This document shows, piece by piece, positions 17,853 through 26,843 of a stretch of DNA of 64,000 bases. The stretch covers positions 24,041 through 88,040 of the forward strand of contig CAISIK010000046.1 of the NCBI GenBank assembly GCA_903885375.1, in the 5' to 3' direction. This DNA is from an uncultured Pseudomonadota bacterium. Its GTDB lineage: Bacteria > Myxococcota_A > UBA796 > SXON01. The first letter of the stretch is position 1. Every line of letters begins with the position of its first letter. The position numbers and the translations under genes were made by a program. The notes beneath the pieces were generated by a model. That model worked only from the letters and a program-made list of their open reading frames with translations, ran no database searches and had not been told where the DNA came from.

Positions 17853-19127
17853 TCAGAGGCGCATGGCCTCCCGAATGCGGTCGGGCCAGCCGGCGATGGT
17901 GGTGAGCAGCTCCGCCCGCGCGGCCTCCACGGCGTCGAGCCGGAAGGTGCGGCGGGTGTCGGCGGCGAGCACCTCGGCGCTCGACGCGGCATCGAGGGCA
18001 TGCCAGCCCGCCACGTCGAACGCGGCGAGCTGCTCCAGCCGCGCAGGCATCCGCGCCACGAACTCGGCCTTGCAGGCCTCGTTGCGCATGCAGCCGGCGG
18101 CGAGGGCCCCCGAGGCGGAGCTCCACACCGAAGGCGCGCCGGCGTTCCAGGACTCATCCACCCCCCAGGGGGCGAACTGCAGCCGCGAGGCATCGAGCGG
18201 GTCGGCGTACACGTAGCAGTCGTTCAGCGTCCATGGGTAGCCGTCCACGTTGCCCACGAGCAGGCTCCACGCCCAGAAGTCGAAGAACTGGTCCATGTGC
18301 ACGACGGTGTCGAGGTCGGCGAAGTAGTCGTCGCCGGCGCCGCGGAGGGCGGCCACCACGGCGTCGAGCGGGGCGGCATCGCCGGTGCCGCTGGCGCTCT
18401 CCCAGTTGCCCACGCCTCCGCGGGTGAAGTCGGCGCCGTCGTTGGCCTCGAAGAGCTCGCCCGACGGGTCTGCGAAGCGGGACCCAAGCCAGTGGTCGTC
18501 GGCGGTTTCGAGGTTGGTGTAGAGGCCGTACAGCTCGTCGTTCACGTAGAGCGCGGCGTGGTTGGCGCGCGAGCCGAGCACGCCGGCCTCGCGGAATATC
18601 CTGTAGACCAGCACCTCCTTGGTCTGCGTGCTGTCCTCCACCATGTTGTTGAGCGTGATGCGCTCGAGCCCGGCGAAGTCGCGGCCCTTCTCGAAGGCGT
18701 TGAACTTGATCTTCAGCGAGGGCTTGTCGTCGAAGTCGCGCAGCGTGGAGGAGCCCTTGATGCGCACGCCGATGTGGTCGAAGCGCGCGCCGTTCACGAC
18801 GACATCCCCCGCGAGGTACTCGGACTGGCCGCGTCGGGCGTCGCGGTTCAGCGCGTTGATGGTGGCCTCGTCGAGGTAGAGGCGCACCTCCTGGAGCTCG
18901 CCGAAGGCGTAGAACTGCTCGGCGGCGAGGGCCTCCTCGACGGGATCGTCGTGGGGATCGGCGGTGTCGACCTTCGCCGTGTCCTCGCCGGTGTCCCCCG
19001 CCGTGTCGGTGTCGCCCGGGAGCCCCTCCGGCGCGCCCGTGTCGGCCGGCGCCTCGGGCGAATGGCCCGGGGGCGGCGAGGCATCCAGATGGCCTGCGAT
19101 ACACCCGAGAAGGACGACGACCCACAT
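17853..19127 (-). CDS. CotH kinase family lipoprotein
   Basis: 424 residues. A short lipoprotein signal (VVVLLGC, Cys 9) is followed by a Pro/Asp/Thr-rich linker (about residues 15-60) and a CotH domain. Recognisable CotH elements are VRIKGSSTLRDFDDKPSLKI, the segment ERITLNNMVEDST, and GNVDGYPWTLNDCYVYADP with the metal/ATP-site Asn and Asp residues. CotH proteins are atypical secreted protein kinases; in bacteria many are surface-anchored with unknown targets. The ATG is 12 nt after TAAGCT with no Shine-Dalgarno, a leaderless-type start. It is transcribed alone. Confidence 0.88.
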   Translation of the reverse strand: MWVVVLLGCIAGHLDASPPPGHSPEAPADTGAPEGLPGDTDTAGDTGEDTAKVDTADPHDDPVEEALAAEQFYAFGELQEVRLYLDEATINALNRDARRGQSEYLAGDVVVNGARFDHIGVRIKGSSTLRDFDDKPSLKIKFNAFEKGRDFAGLERITLNNMVEDSTQTKEVLVYRIFREAGVLGSRANHAALYVNDELYGLYTNLETADDHWLGSRFADPSGELFEANDGADFTRGGVGNWESASGTGDAAPLDAVVAALRGAGDDYFADLDTVVHMDQFFDFWAWSLLVGNVDGYPWTLNDCYVYADPLDASRLQFAPWGVDESWNAGAPSVWSSASGALAAGCMRNEACKAEFVARMPARLEQLAAFDVAGWHALDAASSAEVLAADTRRTFRLDAVEAARAELLTTIAGWPDRIREAMRL

Positions 19128-19133
19128 ACGGCC

Positions 19134-19139
19134 AGCTTA
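19134..19139 (-). promoter_or_regulatory. TA box (TAAGCT), leaderless-type promoter
   Basis: It fits the TANNNT form of a -10 box and begins 12 nt before the CotH-kinase ATG, leaving no room for a leader. Confidence 0.4.
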
Positions 19140-19153
19140 GCCACCGCGCCGAC

Positions 19154-19219
19154 CTACCGCCCGGGGAAGCTGGTCTTCCACGCGAGGAAGGCGGTGGAGG
19201 CCCTGGGCCCGCGGGAAGC
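19154..19219 (-). pseudogene. relic of an enoyl-CoA hydratase 3' end
   Basis: Read leftward, this stretch ends in AFLAWKTSFPGR-stop and aligns with AFLGRRKASFIGR-stop, the C-terminus of the enoyl-CoA hydratase at 22072. At the DNA level 21 of the first 24 bases from the stop codon agree. One codon is missing, and a second block (CGAGGAAGGCGG) is identical. Upstream of the fragment the similarity is lost. It looks like the tail of a decayed duplicate. The rest of the 163-nt gap holds only a 16-base repeat at 19272-19287. Confidence 0.45.
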
Positions 19220-19271
19220 CGCGCCGCGACCCACCTTGGGGGTCCCTCAAGCGGGCGCGCGGCTCGGCGGA

Positions 19272-19287
19272 GCCGCAAACCGCGCCG
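19272..19287. repeat. 16-bp repeat, copy 1 (GCCGCAAACCGCGCCG)
   Basis: Identical to 22005-22020. Both copies lie in intergenic DNA next to crotonase C-terminal sequence. Its nature is unknown. Confidence 0.4.
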
Positions 19288-19290
19288 TCC

Positions 19291-19935
19291 TCAATCCGTG
19301 CTGTAGTAGTCGTAGTGGTCCCGGCGTCCGTCCACGCAGCCGGCCACCTCCACGTCCACGCCGTACTCGTCGAAGTCCACGGTGGCTTCGAGGGTCACCG
19401 CGGCGGTGCGATCGATCCAGATGGCCTCGCCGGTGAGCGCCGCGGCGGTCGGGAGGTTCACCGACGAGCGGACGCTGCGCCCGCCATCGTCGCGGAATTG
19501 GGTCTCCACCTCGAGGACCAGTGTGCCCGTCAGCACGAGGTCGGCCGGGTCGAAGGTGAAGCCGCGGTCGCGGTCGCAGGTCCCGCCCACGCCGGCGCAA
19601 TCGAAGTCCTCGTCGAGCGTGGCCGCGTTCGGTGCGCCGTGGAACAGGACCTCGGCGAGCGACACCGTCACCCGCCAGGCGCCCGCAGTGCACCCGTCGC
19701 AGCGCTCCACCTCACGGTCGAGCGTGGACACCACAATGGGCACGCTCCCGTCGTACTCGTCGGGCTCCGAGAGGGCCGCGAGCGTGGCGGGATCGTCGCC
19801 GTTGGCGAGCGCGCCGCCCACGGCGAACGCGGCCGCCTCCGCGAAGGTGCCCGCGCCGAGAAGAAGCGCGCGGTCCTCCTCGATGCGCGTGCACCCGAGG
19901 AGGAGGAGCGGGAACGGGGACGCCAGGCGCAACAC
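19291..19935 (-). CDS. hypothetical lipoprotein
   Basis: 214 residues starting at GTG 19935. A short signal ends in PLLLLGC (Cys 15). The mature domain is predicted beta-rich and has three Cys pairs (ERCDGC; FDCAGVGGTCD; one near VAGCVDG). The central pattern VTVSLAEVLFHG and LTGTLVLEVETQF suggests a beta-sandwich. No family was recognised. A TACGCC box begins 10 nt upstream of the start. The divergent gene is another lipoprotein 400 nt away. Confidence 0.72.
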   Translation of the reverse strand: MLRLASPFPLLLLGCTRIEEDRALLLGAGTFAEAAAFAVGGALANGDDPATLAALSEPDEYDGSVPIVVSTLDREVERCDGCTAGAWRVTVSLAEVLFHGAPNAATLDEDFDCAGVGGTCDRDRGFTFDPADLVLTGTLVLEVETQFRDDGGRSVRSSVNLPTAAALTGEAIWIDRTAAVTLEATVDFDEYGVDVEVAGCVDGRRDHYDYYSTD

Positions 19936-20335
19936 CCCCGGCGTATCCGACCGGGGGGACGTGTGGGAAGGCCTCGACGGATGCGCACCCCCCGGGCTCC
20001 ATCGCCACGCCGCGGCGATCCGCCTCCCCCTCGACGGGCGCGGCGCTCACCCCCTGGCCGGGAACGAGCACCAGCTACGTGAGCTGCGGGGGCAGGGCGT
20101 GAACCCTGGCCACCGACCATCGCGCCCTCGAGGCCACCGACGCCGGTGGCGAAGTGCAGCGCGTATCGCTCGAGGTCTTCGACGAATCGGACATTGGCGC
20201 CGCCACGGGGCAGGCCTCGGCCCTGGCGCGTGGCCCTCGTGGACACCCTCACGCCCTGAGGGGGCCGGCGGCGCCGATCCAAAAGCGCACCCGCGATGGC
20301 ACGTTTGGTACAATGCCGAAACTTCCGGAGCCCCG
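19936..20335. other. 400-nt intergenic region, possible gene debris
   Basis: No gene with a credible start and length fits here. One rightward frame around 20106-20220 reads like a protein fragment (ALEATDAGGEVQRVSLEVFD) but has no start and runs into stop codons. The last 30 bases hold TACAAT, a good -10 match, 27 nt before the next ATG. Otherwise nothing is recognised. Confidence 0.4.
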
Positions 20336-21991
20336 ATGCGCGCCCTGTTGCCGATGTGTTGCCTGCTGGCGGGGGCGTGTGGTGAAGCCGCCAGCGATTC
20401 GGCCCCTGCACCCGTGGAGGACCCGACGCTTTCTTCCTCCAGCGCGGCAGCGCTGTACGGTCTGCAGGTGGGCGCGAAGTGGACCTTCCTCCGCACCGAC
20501 GACGTGTTGCGTTGGAAGGAGATCACGGGCTGTGAGGATGTCCTGGTGATCGACCCGGAGACGGGCGAACACAACGTCGTCCGCGCGTATGTTCGGGAGA
20601 ATCGGAGCGAATTCGGCACCACCTCCGTGCACTACCTCATCGAGGATGACGAGGGCGTGAAGCGGGTCCGCCGCGACGATGTGGACGAGGGAGAGCTCAC
20701 GATGATCGCCACCTACAAGCCGGCTGGCCCCCGGTTGTACAACGGTCCGTACCACGACGGGCAGCAGTGGTCGTTCTCCCAACTCAACGGAGAGTTCTAT
20801 CCCTGGTCCTTCGAGAGCCGCGGTGCGTCCACAACCTCGGCGGTGGACGAGGTCCTCATCGTCGAGGACATCGAGGTGATGGCGGGCACCTTCACGACGC
20901 TACTGGTCGAGCGACAGTGGGACGCGAACACCGCCCACGGCGTGCAGAGCCACTACGCCACCGCGGCGGGGGAGGTGCGCGAGCGCACGGAGTGGCCCAC
21001 CACGCCGCTGCCCACTGTACAGATCGAGGAGCTCGTGGCCTACACCCCTGGCTATGGAAGCTGCGATGGGCGCGTTCCGCTGTTCGACGTACCCTGCGAA
21101 CCACCCCTGGCCGTGGTGCCCCTCCCCTGGGGCCTCGGCCCGGTGGGCTGCACGGACTTGCGCGTGGACGCGGCCAATTGCGGGTCGGCGGGAAACACCT
21201 GCGAGAGCGGCGTCTGCGCGGGCGGCGTCTGCGTCGAGCCTGGCTGCGCGCTGGAGTGCGAAGGCAGCACCGTGTGTAGCATCAACGCTTGGGGATGGGG
21301 CACCGTGGGGTGCACCAGCCCCGCGCGCGACAAGTGGAACTGCGGCGGGAAGGGGGTCGTCTGCGGCGACGATGAGATCTGCGATCACGGCGAATGCGGC
21401 TGCGCGCCGGGAACAGGGGCGTGTGACACCGACACGTGCCAGGACCTGCTCGAGGACCCGTCCAACTGCGGCGCCTGTGGCAACGTGTGTGGCGGCGATA
21501 CGCCCGTCTGCGACAAGGGGGTGTGCGTCGACACGTGCCTTTCCGTGGACCTGACCGAGTGTGGGGATGAGTGTGTGGACCTCGAGTGGGACAGCAACCA
21601 CTGCGGGTCGTGTGACAACGAGTGTGGCAAGGGCACCGGCACCACTTCCTGCGCCCAGGGCGCGTGTGTCACGTGCGAGGCCGCGGGCCTCACCAACTGC
21701 GACGACACGTGTGAAGACCTCCGATGGTCGGACAAAAACTGTGGCGAATGCGGGCACGCCTGTGGCGACGAGGAGGTGTGCGTCCTGGGCGAGTGCGTGG
21801 GAGGCGACTCCACCTGCGCGGAGTCCTGCGCCGACGGGGACAAGATCTGCTGCGGCGGCGAGTGTGTCGATCCCATCACCAGCGATACCCACTGCGGTGG
21901 CTGCGGCGTGGACGAGTGCGTAGGCGGCTGTACGGAGGCGTGCCGCGAGGCAACCTGCCAGAATGCGGACTGCGGTGGAGGGGAGGACTGA
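20336..21991 (+). CDS. Cys-rich repeat lipoprotein
   Basis: 551 residues. The signal peptide ends in LLAGAC (Cys 15). Residues about 30-250 form a folded beta-rich domain (VGAKWTFLRTDD to EELVAYTPGYG). From about residue 280 the protein is a run of Cys-rich modules with the pattern NCGxCGxxC...C..G.C (for example SNCGACGNVCGG and NCGECGHACGDEEVC). Such modules are common in secreted myxobacterial proteins and resemble disulfide-knotted EGF-like units; they probably extend the lipoprotein from the outer membrane. The function is unknown. TACAAT at 20309 is a likely -10 box. Confidence 0.85.
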   Translation: MRALLPMCCLLAGACGEAASDSAPAPVEDPTLSSSSAAALYGLQVGAKWTFLRTDDVLRWKEITGCEDVLVIDPETGEHNVVRAYVRENRSEFGTTSVHYLIEDDEGVKRVRRDDVDEGELTMIATYKPAGPRLYNGPYHDGQQWSFSQLNGEFYPWSFESRGASTTSAVDEVLIVEDIEVMAGTFTTLLVERQWDANTAHGVQSHYATAAGEVRERTEWPTTPLPTVQIEELVAYTPGYGSCDGRVPLFDVPCEPPLAVVPLPWGLGPVGCTDLRVDAANCGSAGNTCESGVCAGGVCVEPGCALECEGSTVCSINAWGWGTVGCTSPARDKWNCGGKGVVCGDDEICDHGECGCAPGTGACDTDTCQDLLEDPSNCGACGNVCGGDTPVCDKGVCVDTCLSVDLTECGDECVDLEWDSNHCGSCDNECGKGTGTTSCAQGACVTCEAAGLTNCDDTCEDLRWSDKNCGECGHACGDEEVCVLGECVGGDSTCAESCADGDKICCGGECVDPITSDTHCGGCGVDECVGGCTEACREATCQNADCGGGED

Positions 21992-22004
21992 GCCCCCCGG
22001 AGGC

Positions 22005-22020
22005 GCCGCAAACCGCGCCG
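22005..22020. repeat. 16-bp repeat, copy 2, with nearby inverted 9-mer
   Basis: Identical to 19272-19287. Its core GCAAACCGC is inverted as GCGGTTTGC at 22050-22058, giving a loose stem with a 33-nt loop between two convergent genes. A terminator role is possible but weak. Confidence 0.35.
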
Positions 22021-22071
22021 GCCCCGGCCCCGCCCAGCGGACGGTCGCGGCGGTTTGCCCCCGACCCCCCT

Positions 22072-22839
22072 CTACCGCCCGATGAAGCTGGCCTTGCGCC
22101 GGCCGAGGAAGGCGGCCATGCCCTCCTTCTGGTCGGTGGTGGCAAAACAGAGCCCGAAGAGCTGCTGCTCGTTCACCAGCGCGGCGCCGAGCGGGACGCC
22201 GTCGTTGTCGAGGATGGCGCGCTTGGCGAGCTGCACGGCGACCGGGGCGTTCTGGGCGATGGCCTCGGCCAGCGCGAGCGCTTCCTCGACCACCGGCCCG
22301 GCGGTGACCCGCAACGCCAGCCCGAGCTGCACCGCCTCCTCCGCCTTCACGTTCCGGCCGGTGAAGATGAGCTCGCGGGCCCGCTGGCTGCCCACCCGGC
22401 GCACGAGGCGCTGGGTGCCACCGAAGCCCGGAATCACGCCGAGCTTCACCTCGGGCTGCCCGAAGACCGCGTTCGGCGCGGCGAGGATGAGGTCGCACGC
22501 CATCGCCAGCTCGCAGCCGCCGCCCAGCGCAAAACCGTTCACCGCCGCGATGGTGGGGATCGGGAGGGCTTCGAGCGCGTTGAGGATGGCCTGGCCTTCC
22601 GCGGCGAAGGTGTAGGCCGTCATCGCATCGAGCTCGGCCATGGCGCTGATGTCGGCGCCCGCCACGAAGGACTTCTCGCCGGCGCCGGTGAGCACCACCG
22701 CGCGGGCATCCCCCACTTGCGCGAGCACCGCGCCGAGCTCGCGCAGGAGCTCAAGGTTCAGCGCGTTGAGCGCCGCCGGACGATTGAGCGTGACGAGCAG
22801 GACGCCGCCGCGGCGCTCCGCGAGGACGAGCTCGCCCAT
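22072..22839 (-). CDS. enoyl-CoA hydratase/isomerase family protein (crotonase)
   Basis: 255 residues, normal crotonase length. Both catalytic glutamates are present: Glu110 (ALGGGCELAMACD) and Glu130 (FGQPEVKLGVIPGFGG). The oxyanion-hole segment AGADISAMAEL fits a hydratase rather than a dehalogenase or synthase. It would hydrate a 2-enoyl-CoA to 3-hydroxyacyl-CoA. It lies one base downstream of the 3-hydroxyacyl-CoA dehydrogenase stop, so the pair is an operon for two consecutive steps of beta-oxidation or butyryl-CoA metabolism. Chain-length preference cannot be read. Confidence 0.95.
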   Translation of the reverse strand: MGELVLAERRGGVLLVTLNRPAALNALNLELLRELGAVLAQVGDARAVVLTGAGEKSFVAGADISAMAELDAMTAYTFAAEGQAILNALEALPIPTIAAVNGFALGGGCELAMACDLILAAPNAVFGQPEVKLGVIPGFGGTQRLVRRVGSQRARELIFTGRNVKAEEAVQLGLALRVTAGPVVEEALALAEAIAQNAPVAVQLAKRAILDNDGVPLGAALVNEQQLFGLCFATTDQKEGMAAFLGRRKASFIGR

Positions 22840-22840
22840 G

Positions 22841-23698
22841 TCAGCGGGCCTCGTAGGTGTAGAAGCCGCGGCCGGTCTTCCGACCGAGCCAGCCGGCCTC
22901 GACGTACTTCCGCAGGAGCGGGCTGGGGCGGTACTTGCTGTCGCCGAGGCCGTCGTGCAGCACCTCCATGATGGCGAGGCAGGTGTCGAGCCCGATGAAG
23001 TCGGCCAACGTGAGCGGGCCCATGGGCACGTTGGTGCCGAGCTTCATGGTGGTGTCGATGTCCTCGCGGGTGCCGATGCCCTCGAAGAGGGCCTGCGCGG
23101 CCTCGTTGATGTAGGGCATGAGGATGCGGTTCGCGATGAAGCCGGGGATGTCGCGCGAGAGCGTGGTGGTCTTGCCCATGCGCTCGGCAGCGGCCTTCAC
23201 GGCGTCGTAGGTTTCGTCGGTGGTGGCCATGCCGCGGATGAGCTCCACGAGCTGCATGAGCGGCACGGGGTTCATGAAGTGCATGCCCATCACGCGCTCG
23301 GGGCGGTCGCTCCGCGCGGCGATGGCGGTGACCGAGATCGAGGAGGTGTTGGTGGCGAGGATGGCGCCCGACTGCACGGTGCGCGAGAGCTCCTCGAAGA
23401 TCTTGTACTTCAGGGAGATGTTCTCGGTGGCGGCTTCGATCACGAGGTCGCCATCGGCGTGGAGCTGCGCCTCGGTGCCCCAGCGGATGCGGCCGAGGAT
23501 GGCGGCGGCGCCGGCCTCGTCGATCTTCTCCTTCTTCACGAGGCGGCCGAGCGAGCCCTTCACGGTGGCGAGCCCGCGGTCGAGCGCGGCCTGCGACACG
23601 TCGGACACCGTCACGTCGTAGCCGGCGGCCGCGGCCACCTGGGCGATGCCGTTCCCCATCTGTCCTGCGCCGACGACCCCGATCCGGATGATTGCCAT
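22841..23698 (-). CDS. 3-hydroxybutyryl-CoA dehydrogenase
   Basis: 285 residues, typical of the short monofunctional HBD/PaaH type. The N-terminal Rossmann motif is GAGQMG (residues 10-15). The catalytic His140 and Glu152 lie in [19 protein letters not shown]. The C-terminal dimerisation domain includes [16 protein letters not shown] and [15 protein letters not shown]. It oxidises (S)-3-hydroxyacyl-CoA with NAD(P)+, most likely four carbons long. ATG 23698 has a GGAG five bases upstream. The enoyl-CoA hydratase follows immediately in the same operon. A TTAGCG element lies about 30 nt upstream as a possible -10. Confidence 0.95.
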   Translation of the reverse strand: MAIIRIGVVGAGQMGNGIAQVAAAAGYDVTVSDVSQAALDRGLATVKGSLGRLVKKEKIDEAGAAAILGRIRWGTEAQLHADGDLVIEAATENISLKYKIFEELSRTVQSGAILATNTSSISVTAIAARSDRPERVMGMHFMNPVPLMQLVELIRGMATTDETYDAVKAAAERMGKTTTLSRDIPGFIANRILMPYINEAAQALFEGIGTREDIDTTMKLGTNVPMGPLTLADFIGLDTCLAIMEVLHDGLGDSKYRPSPLLRKYVEAGWLGRKTGRGFYTYEAR

Positions 23699-23808
23699 GA
23701 GTGCTCCTGAGCGGGCCGCCGCTAACAAGAAACCAGGGAAGGGGGGAGAGCCCGCAACTGCAGCCGCCGCACCCCCGCCCGCGATCACCCGGCCCGCGGC
23801 GCGGTGGT

Positions 23809-23814
23809 TACGCT
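23809..23814 (+). promoter_or_regulatory. TA box (TACGCT), leaderless-type promoter
   Basis: It begins 12 nt before GTG 23821, fits TANNNT, and there is no Shine-Dalgarno sequence. The same hexamer precedes the gene at 41159. Confidence 0.45.
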
Positions 23815-23820
23815 CGCCGC

Positions 23821-25578
23821 GTGACTGCCCCCTGGCTGCCCATGCCCGCGAGCCTCCCCGGGCGGGAGGTGGCGATCCACCTCATCCGTCAGGAGCTGGA
23901 GTCCGCGGCGCTCGTGGGGCTGCATGGCCCGCCGGGCGTGGGCAAGACCTCCCTCGCCGGGGCCGTCGCGCACGCAACCGGGCGGCCGGTCGTGGCGGTG
24001 AGCCTGCGGGGCTGCCGGAGCGACGAAGATGCCCTCCGCGCCTTCGGCGATGCCCTCGGCGCCGCGCTCGCGGGCGATGAGGTGGCCGTCCTCGCGGCGC
24101 TGCGGCGTCGTCCGGGCGTGCTCCTCGTGGTGGATGACCTGCTGGCCCCCGAGCTCGTGGGGGTGGTCGAGCGCCTCGCGGCGGCCGTCTCGGAAGGGCG
24201 GGTGCTGCTGGTCAGCGAGCTGCCGGTCGTGCCGAGGCGGGTGGAGGTGGGCGAGCCCGGAGGGGCGGCCCCCGGGTCGATGCTGCTCACCCGCCTCGCC
24301 GCGGCCCTCAAGGTCGACTCCCCGGAGGCCGCGCTCGCGGCCCTCCCCGCCGATGCCACGCTCCTCGCGCGCTTCCCGTGCGGCCTGCCCAACGGCGTGC
24401 TCGGCCGCATCCCGTCGGCCGCGCTCGTGCCCGACCTCCGCGATCGGATCATCCTGCGGCGCGGCCTCGCGGCGCGCCTCCCGCCTGCCGACCCCACCGC
24501 GGCCGACTGGGAGCGCGTCCTGCGCGGGCTCCAGCCGCTCTTCGACGTGGTGCGGGGCGGCCACCTCACCCGCGCGCCCGACCTCCGCGACATCCTGCTG
24601 CTGCGGGAGCTCGCGGGCCTCCCGGAGGGCGAGCTGCCGGCCGACCGTCCCGCGGAGCTGCTCGCGGCGGCCGAGGCGCGCCTCCTCGTGCTGGCGGGGC
24701 AGCCGGAGGCCGCGGGCGCCCGGCTCAAGGCCGCCGGCGCGGGGGAGGGTTTTGCCGGTCGGGCGCTCCTGCACCACGCCCGTGTGGAGCTCGCGTTCGC
24801 CCTCGGCGACCTCGACAGCGCCTGGGCCAACGCCCTCGGCGCGGCCGACGCCTTCGGGGCCGCGGGGGATGCCGCGGGTCGGGCGGTTCTGTGGCGGCGG
24901 GTGGCCGAGCGGCTCTCCGAACGGGGGGAAGTGGAGCGGGCCGACGAGAGCTGGCGCCGGGGGCGGCAGGCCTCCCGCCTGCTCGGCGATGATGCCGGCC
25001 TCGCCGCCGCGCTCCGGGGGGCCGCCAGCCTCGCGCTCTCCCGCGGCGAGTGGGTGGGCGCGGGCGCGCTCTGCGAGGAGGCCACGGAGTCCAACCCCAG
25101 CCCCACCGAGCGCCTGAACCTGCGGCTGGCCGAGCTCGACCTCGCGCTTGTTCGTGGCGAAAGCTCCCGCCTCAGCCGCGCCCTCGACACGCTCGAAGCC
25201 GACGGCATCGACGATGCGCTCCTCCGCGCGAACCTCTGGCGCCGCCGCGCCGACGCGCTCGTGCGCGGGGGTGATCTGGAGGGGGCCGCCCTCGCCGCCG
25301 ACCGGGCGGCCGGCCTCTACGGCGCGCTCGGCGAGTTCGTGGCGCGCGGGGCCACCCTCCGCCTCTCGGCCGACGTGGCGGCGCTCGCGGGCCACCACGC
25401 CGACGCCTTCGAACGGTACGAAGGCGCCCTCGCCGCGCAGGTCCGCTCCCGCGACTGGTCGGGCCTCGCCCGCACCCTCGAACACGCCGCCGCCCTGGCC
25501 GACGCCGCCGAGTGGCCCGACCGGGCGAGGCTCCTGCGCGAGCAACGCGCCGGCGTGCTCCGCCTCCGGCACGCATGA
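23821..25578 (+). CDS. STAND-like P-loop ATPase with TPR-like C-terminus
   Basis: 585 residues. After a short lead ([15 protein letters not shown]) comes a nucleotide-binding domain with Walker A GPPGVGKT (residues 36-43) and Walker B LLVVDDLL. The start resembles AAA/NB-ARC modules of LuxR- and AfsR-type regulators. No DNA-binding domain is visible. Residues from about 300 to the end are Ala/Leu-rich helix pairs of TPR type, a probable sensor or scaffold. It may be a signalling ATPase or co-chaperone. The stop overlaps the next gene as ATGA, and that gene overlaps rluA in the same way. Function is not known. Confidence 0.75.
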   Translation: MTAPWLPMPASLPGREVAIHLIRQELESAALVGLHGPPGVGKTSLAGAVAHATGRPVVAVSLRGCRSDEDALRAFGDALGAALAGDEVAVLAALRRRPGVLLVVDDLLAPELVGVVERLAAAVSEGRVLLVSELPVVPRRVEVGEPGGAAPGSMLLTRLAAALKVDSPEAALAALPADATLLARFPCGLPNGVLGRIPSAALVPDLRDRIILRRGLAARLPPADPTAADWERVLRGLQPLFDVVRGGHLTRAPDLRDILLLRELAGLPEGELPADRPAELLAAAEARLLVLAGQPEAAGARLKAAGAGEGFAGRALLHHARVELAFALGDLDSAWANALGAADAFGAAGDAAGRAVLWRRVAERLSERGEVERADESWRRGRQASRLLGDDAGLAAALRGAASLALSRGEWVGAGALCEEATESNPSPTERLNLRLAELDLALVRGESSRLSRALDTLEADGIDDALLRANLWRRRADALVRGGDLEGAALAADRAAGLYGALGEFVARGATLRLSADVAALAGHHADAFERYEGALAAQVRSRDWSGLARTLEHAAALADAAEWPDRARLLREQRAGVLRLRHA

Positions 25579-26843
25579 CGCCCGGCCCGCCCACCAGCCC
25601 CCTCGAGGTGCCTTTCCCGGCAGGATGGCAAGACCAGCCTGCGGCGTGGGGCGCCACGGTGGTCGTCGCGCTCGCGCTCCTGTGGTTCGGCCGCCGCTCC
25701 GCGCTCTTGACGGCCGCCGGCGGGGTGGCCCTCCTCACCGCCCCGGCGCTCGGCCTCGTGAGCCAGGCCGTCTGGGGGCACTACCCCACCATCGACAAGG
25801 CCGGCTCCCTGCACTTCTACGGCATGGGCGCCCACTGGCACGCCTTCGACGTGACGGCGCCCGCCACGCAGCTCATCGGCATGTCGATGGGGCACCTGTT
25901 CGTGACGGCGCTGTTCGACCTCGTGCTGCCCGCCTTCGGCGCGATGAACGCGCAGGCGCTGCTCAACCTCACGCTCGGCTGGTGGCTGGGCGCCTGCCTC
26001 GTGGAGGCCACGGGCACGCCGCGGCGGTGGGCGCTCGTGGCGGCGTTCCCGCTCGGCGTGGGGCTGCACGCGCTCCGCGACATCAACTGGTACACCATCG
26101 AGAAGTCGGGCCTGTGGCCGCTCGTGCTGTACGCGCTCACGCTCGTGCGGGCGCACCAGCGCGGCCGCGGGTGGATTGCGGCGGCGGTCGCAGCCTACTT
26201 CCTGGCCTTCTTCTACAACGCCTACTGGGGCGTGCTCGGCGCGGCCGTGGGAGCGGTGGTGCTGGTGGGCGGCAACCGGAACGCGCGGCTCGCCGTGCTC
26301 GCGAGCGTGCTCGGCGTGGTGCCCTTCGTGCTGGCCCAGCTCCCGGCCCTGAACAACGCCCAGCTCCCGCCCCCCGAAGCCTTCGCCGAGCGGGCGGCGC
26401 TCGATGTGCTCGCGCCCTGGGGCGGCGAGGGGTTCGGGCCCAACTGGAACCGCATCCCGCTCCTCGCGGCGCTCGACGTTCCCGTCACCCTCGCCGCGGG
26501 CGTGGCGGTGGTCCTCGCCCTGCGCGAGGCCCGGTCGTCCACCCCCTCCTCCCGGAGCCGGCTGGGGCTGGCCCTGGCCGCCGTCCTCGCCGCGGTCCTC
26601 GCCTGCGGGCCCGCCACGCCGCTATGGAGCGCCTTCGTGCACCTCCCCGGCATGTGGCGCTTCGCCAAGCCCGAGACCTTCTTCCACCTCACCATCGGCG
26701 CGAGCTGCATCCTCGCCGGCCCGGTCCTCGCCCGCCTCCGCATCCCCCCGTGGACGGTCCTGGCCGTGCAGGCCGCGCTCTGGCTCCTCCACGCGCGCGG
26801 CAGCACGGCCCTGTACCCGCAGTTTTCCGCGTGGGTCGGATGA
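25575..26843 (+). CDS. polytopic membrane protein, GT-C-like
   Basis: 422 residues with about ten hydrophobic helices. A first extracytoplasmic loop (GHYPTIDKAGSLHFYGMGAH) and a Trp/His-rich later loop (SAFVHLPGMWRFAKPETFFH) give the topology of GT-C glycosyltransferases or their non-catalytic relatives. No catalytic motif is sure. It is translationally coupled to the STAND-like ATPase upstream (ATGA) and to rluA downstream (ATGA). The operon logic is obscure; rluA may simply be co-transcribed. Confidence 0.65.
   Translation: MTPGPPTSPLEVPFPAGWQDQPAAWGATVVVALALLWFGRRSALLTAAGGVALLTAPALGLVSQAVWGHYPTIDKAGSLHFYGMGAHWHAFDVTAPATQLIGMSMGHLFVTALFDLVLPAFGAMNAQALLNLTLGWWLGACLVEATGTPRRWALVAAFPLGVGLHALRDINWYTIEKSGLWPLVLYALTLVRAHQRGRGWIAAAVAAYFLAFFYNAYWGVLGAAVGAVVLVGGNRNARLAVLASVLGVVPFVLAQLPALNNAQLPPPEAFAERAALDVLAPWGGEGFGPNWNRIPLLAALDVPVTLAAGVAVVLALREARSSTPSSRSRLGLALAAVLAAVLACGPATPLWSAFVHLPGMWRFAKPETFFHLTIGASCILAGPVLARLRIPPWTVLAVQAALWLLHARGSTALYPQFSAWVG

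Noticed and set aside
19936..20335. Insertion sequence or transposase remnant
   Set aside because: No terminal inverted repeats, target duplication or transposase motif could be seen. Only protein-like debris of unknown origin is present.
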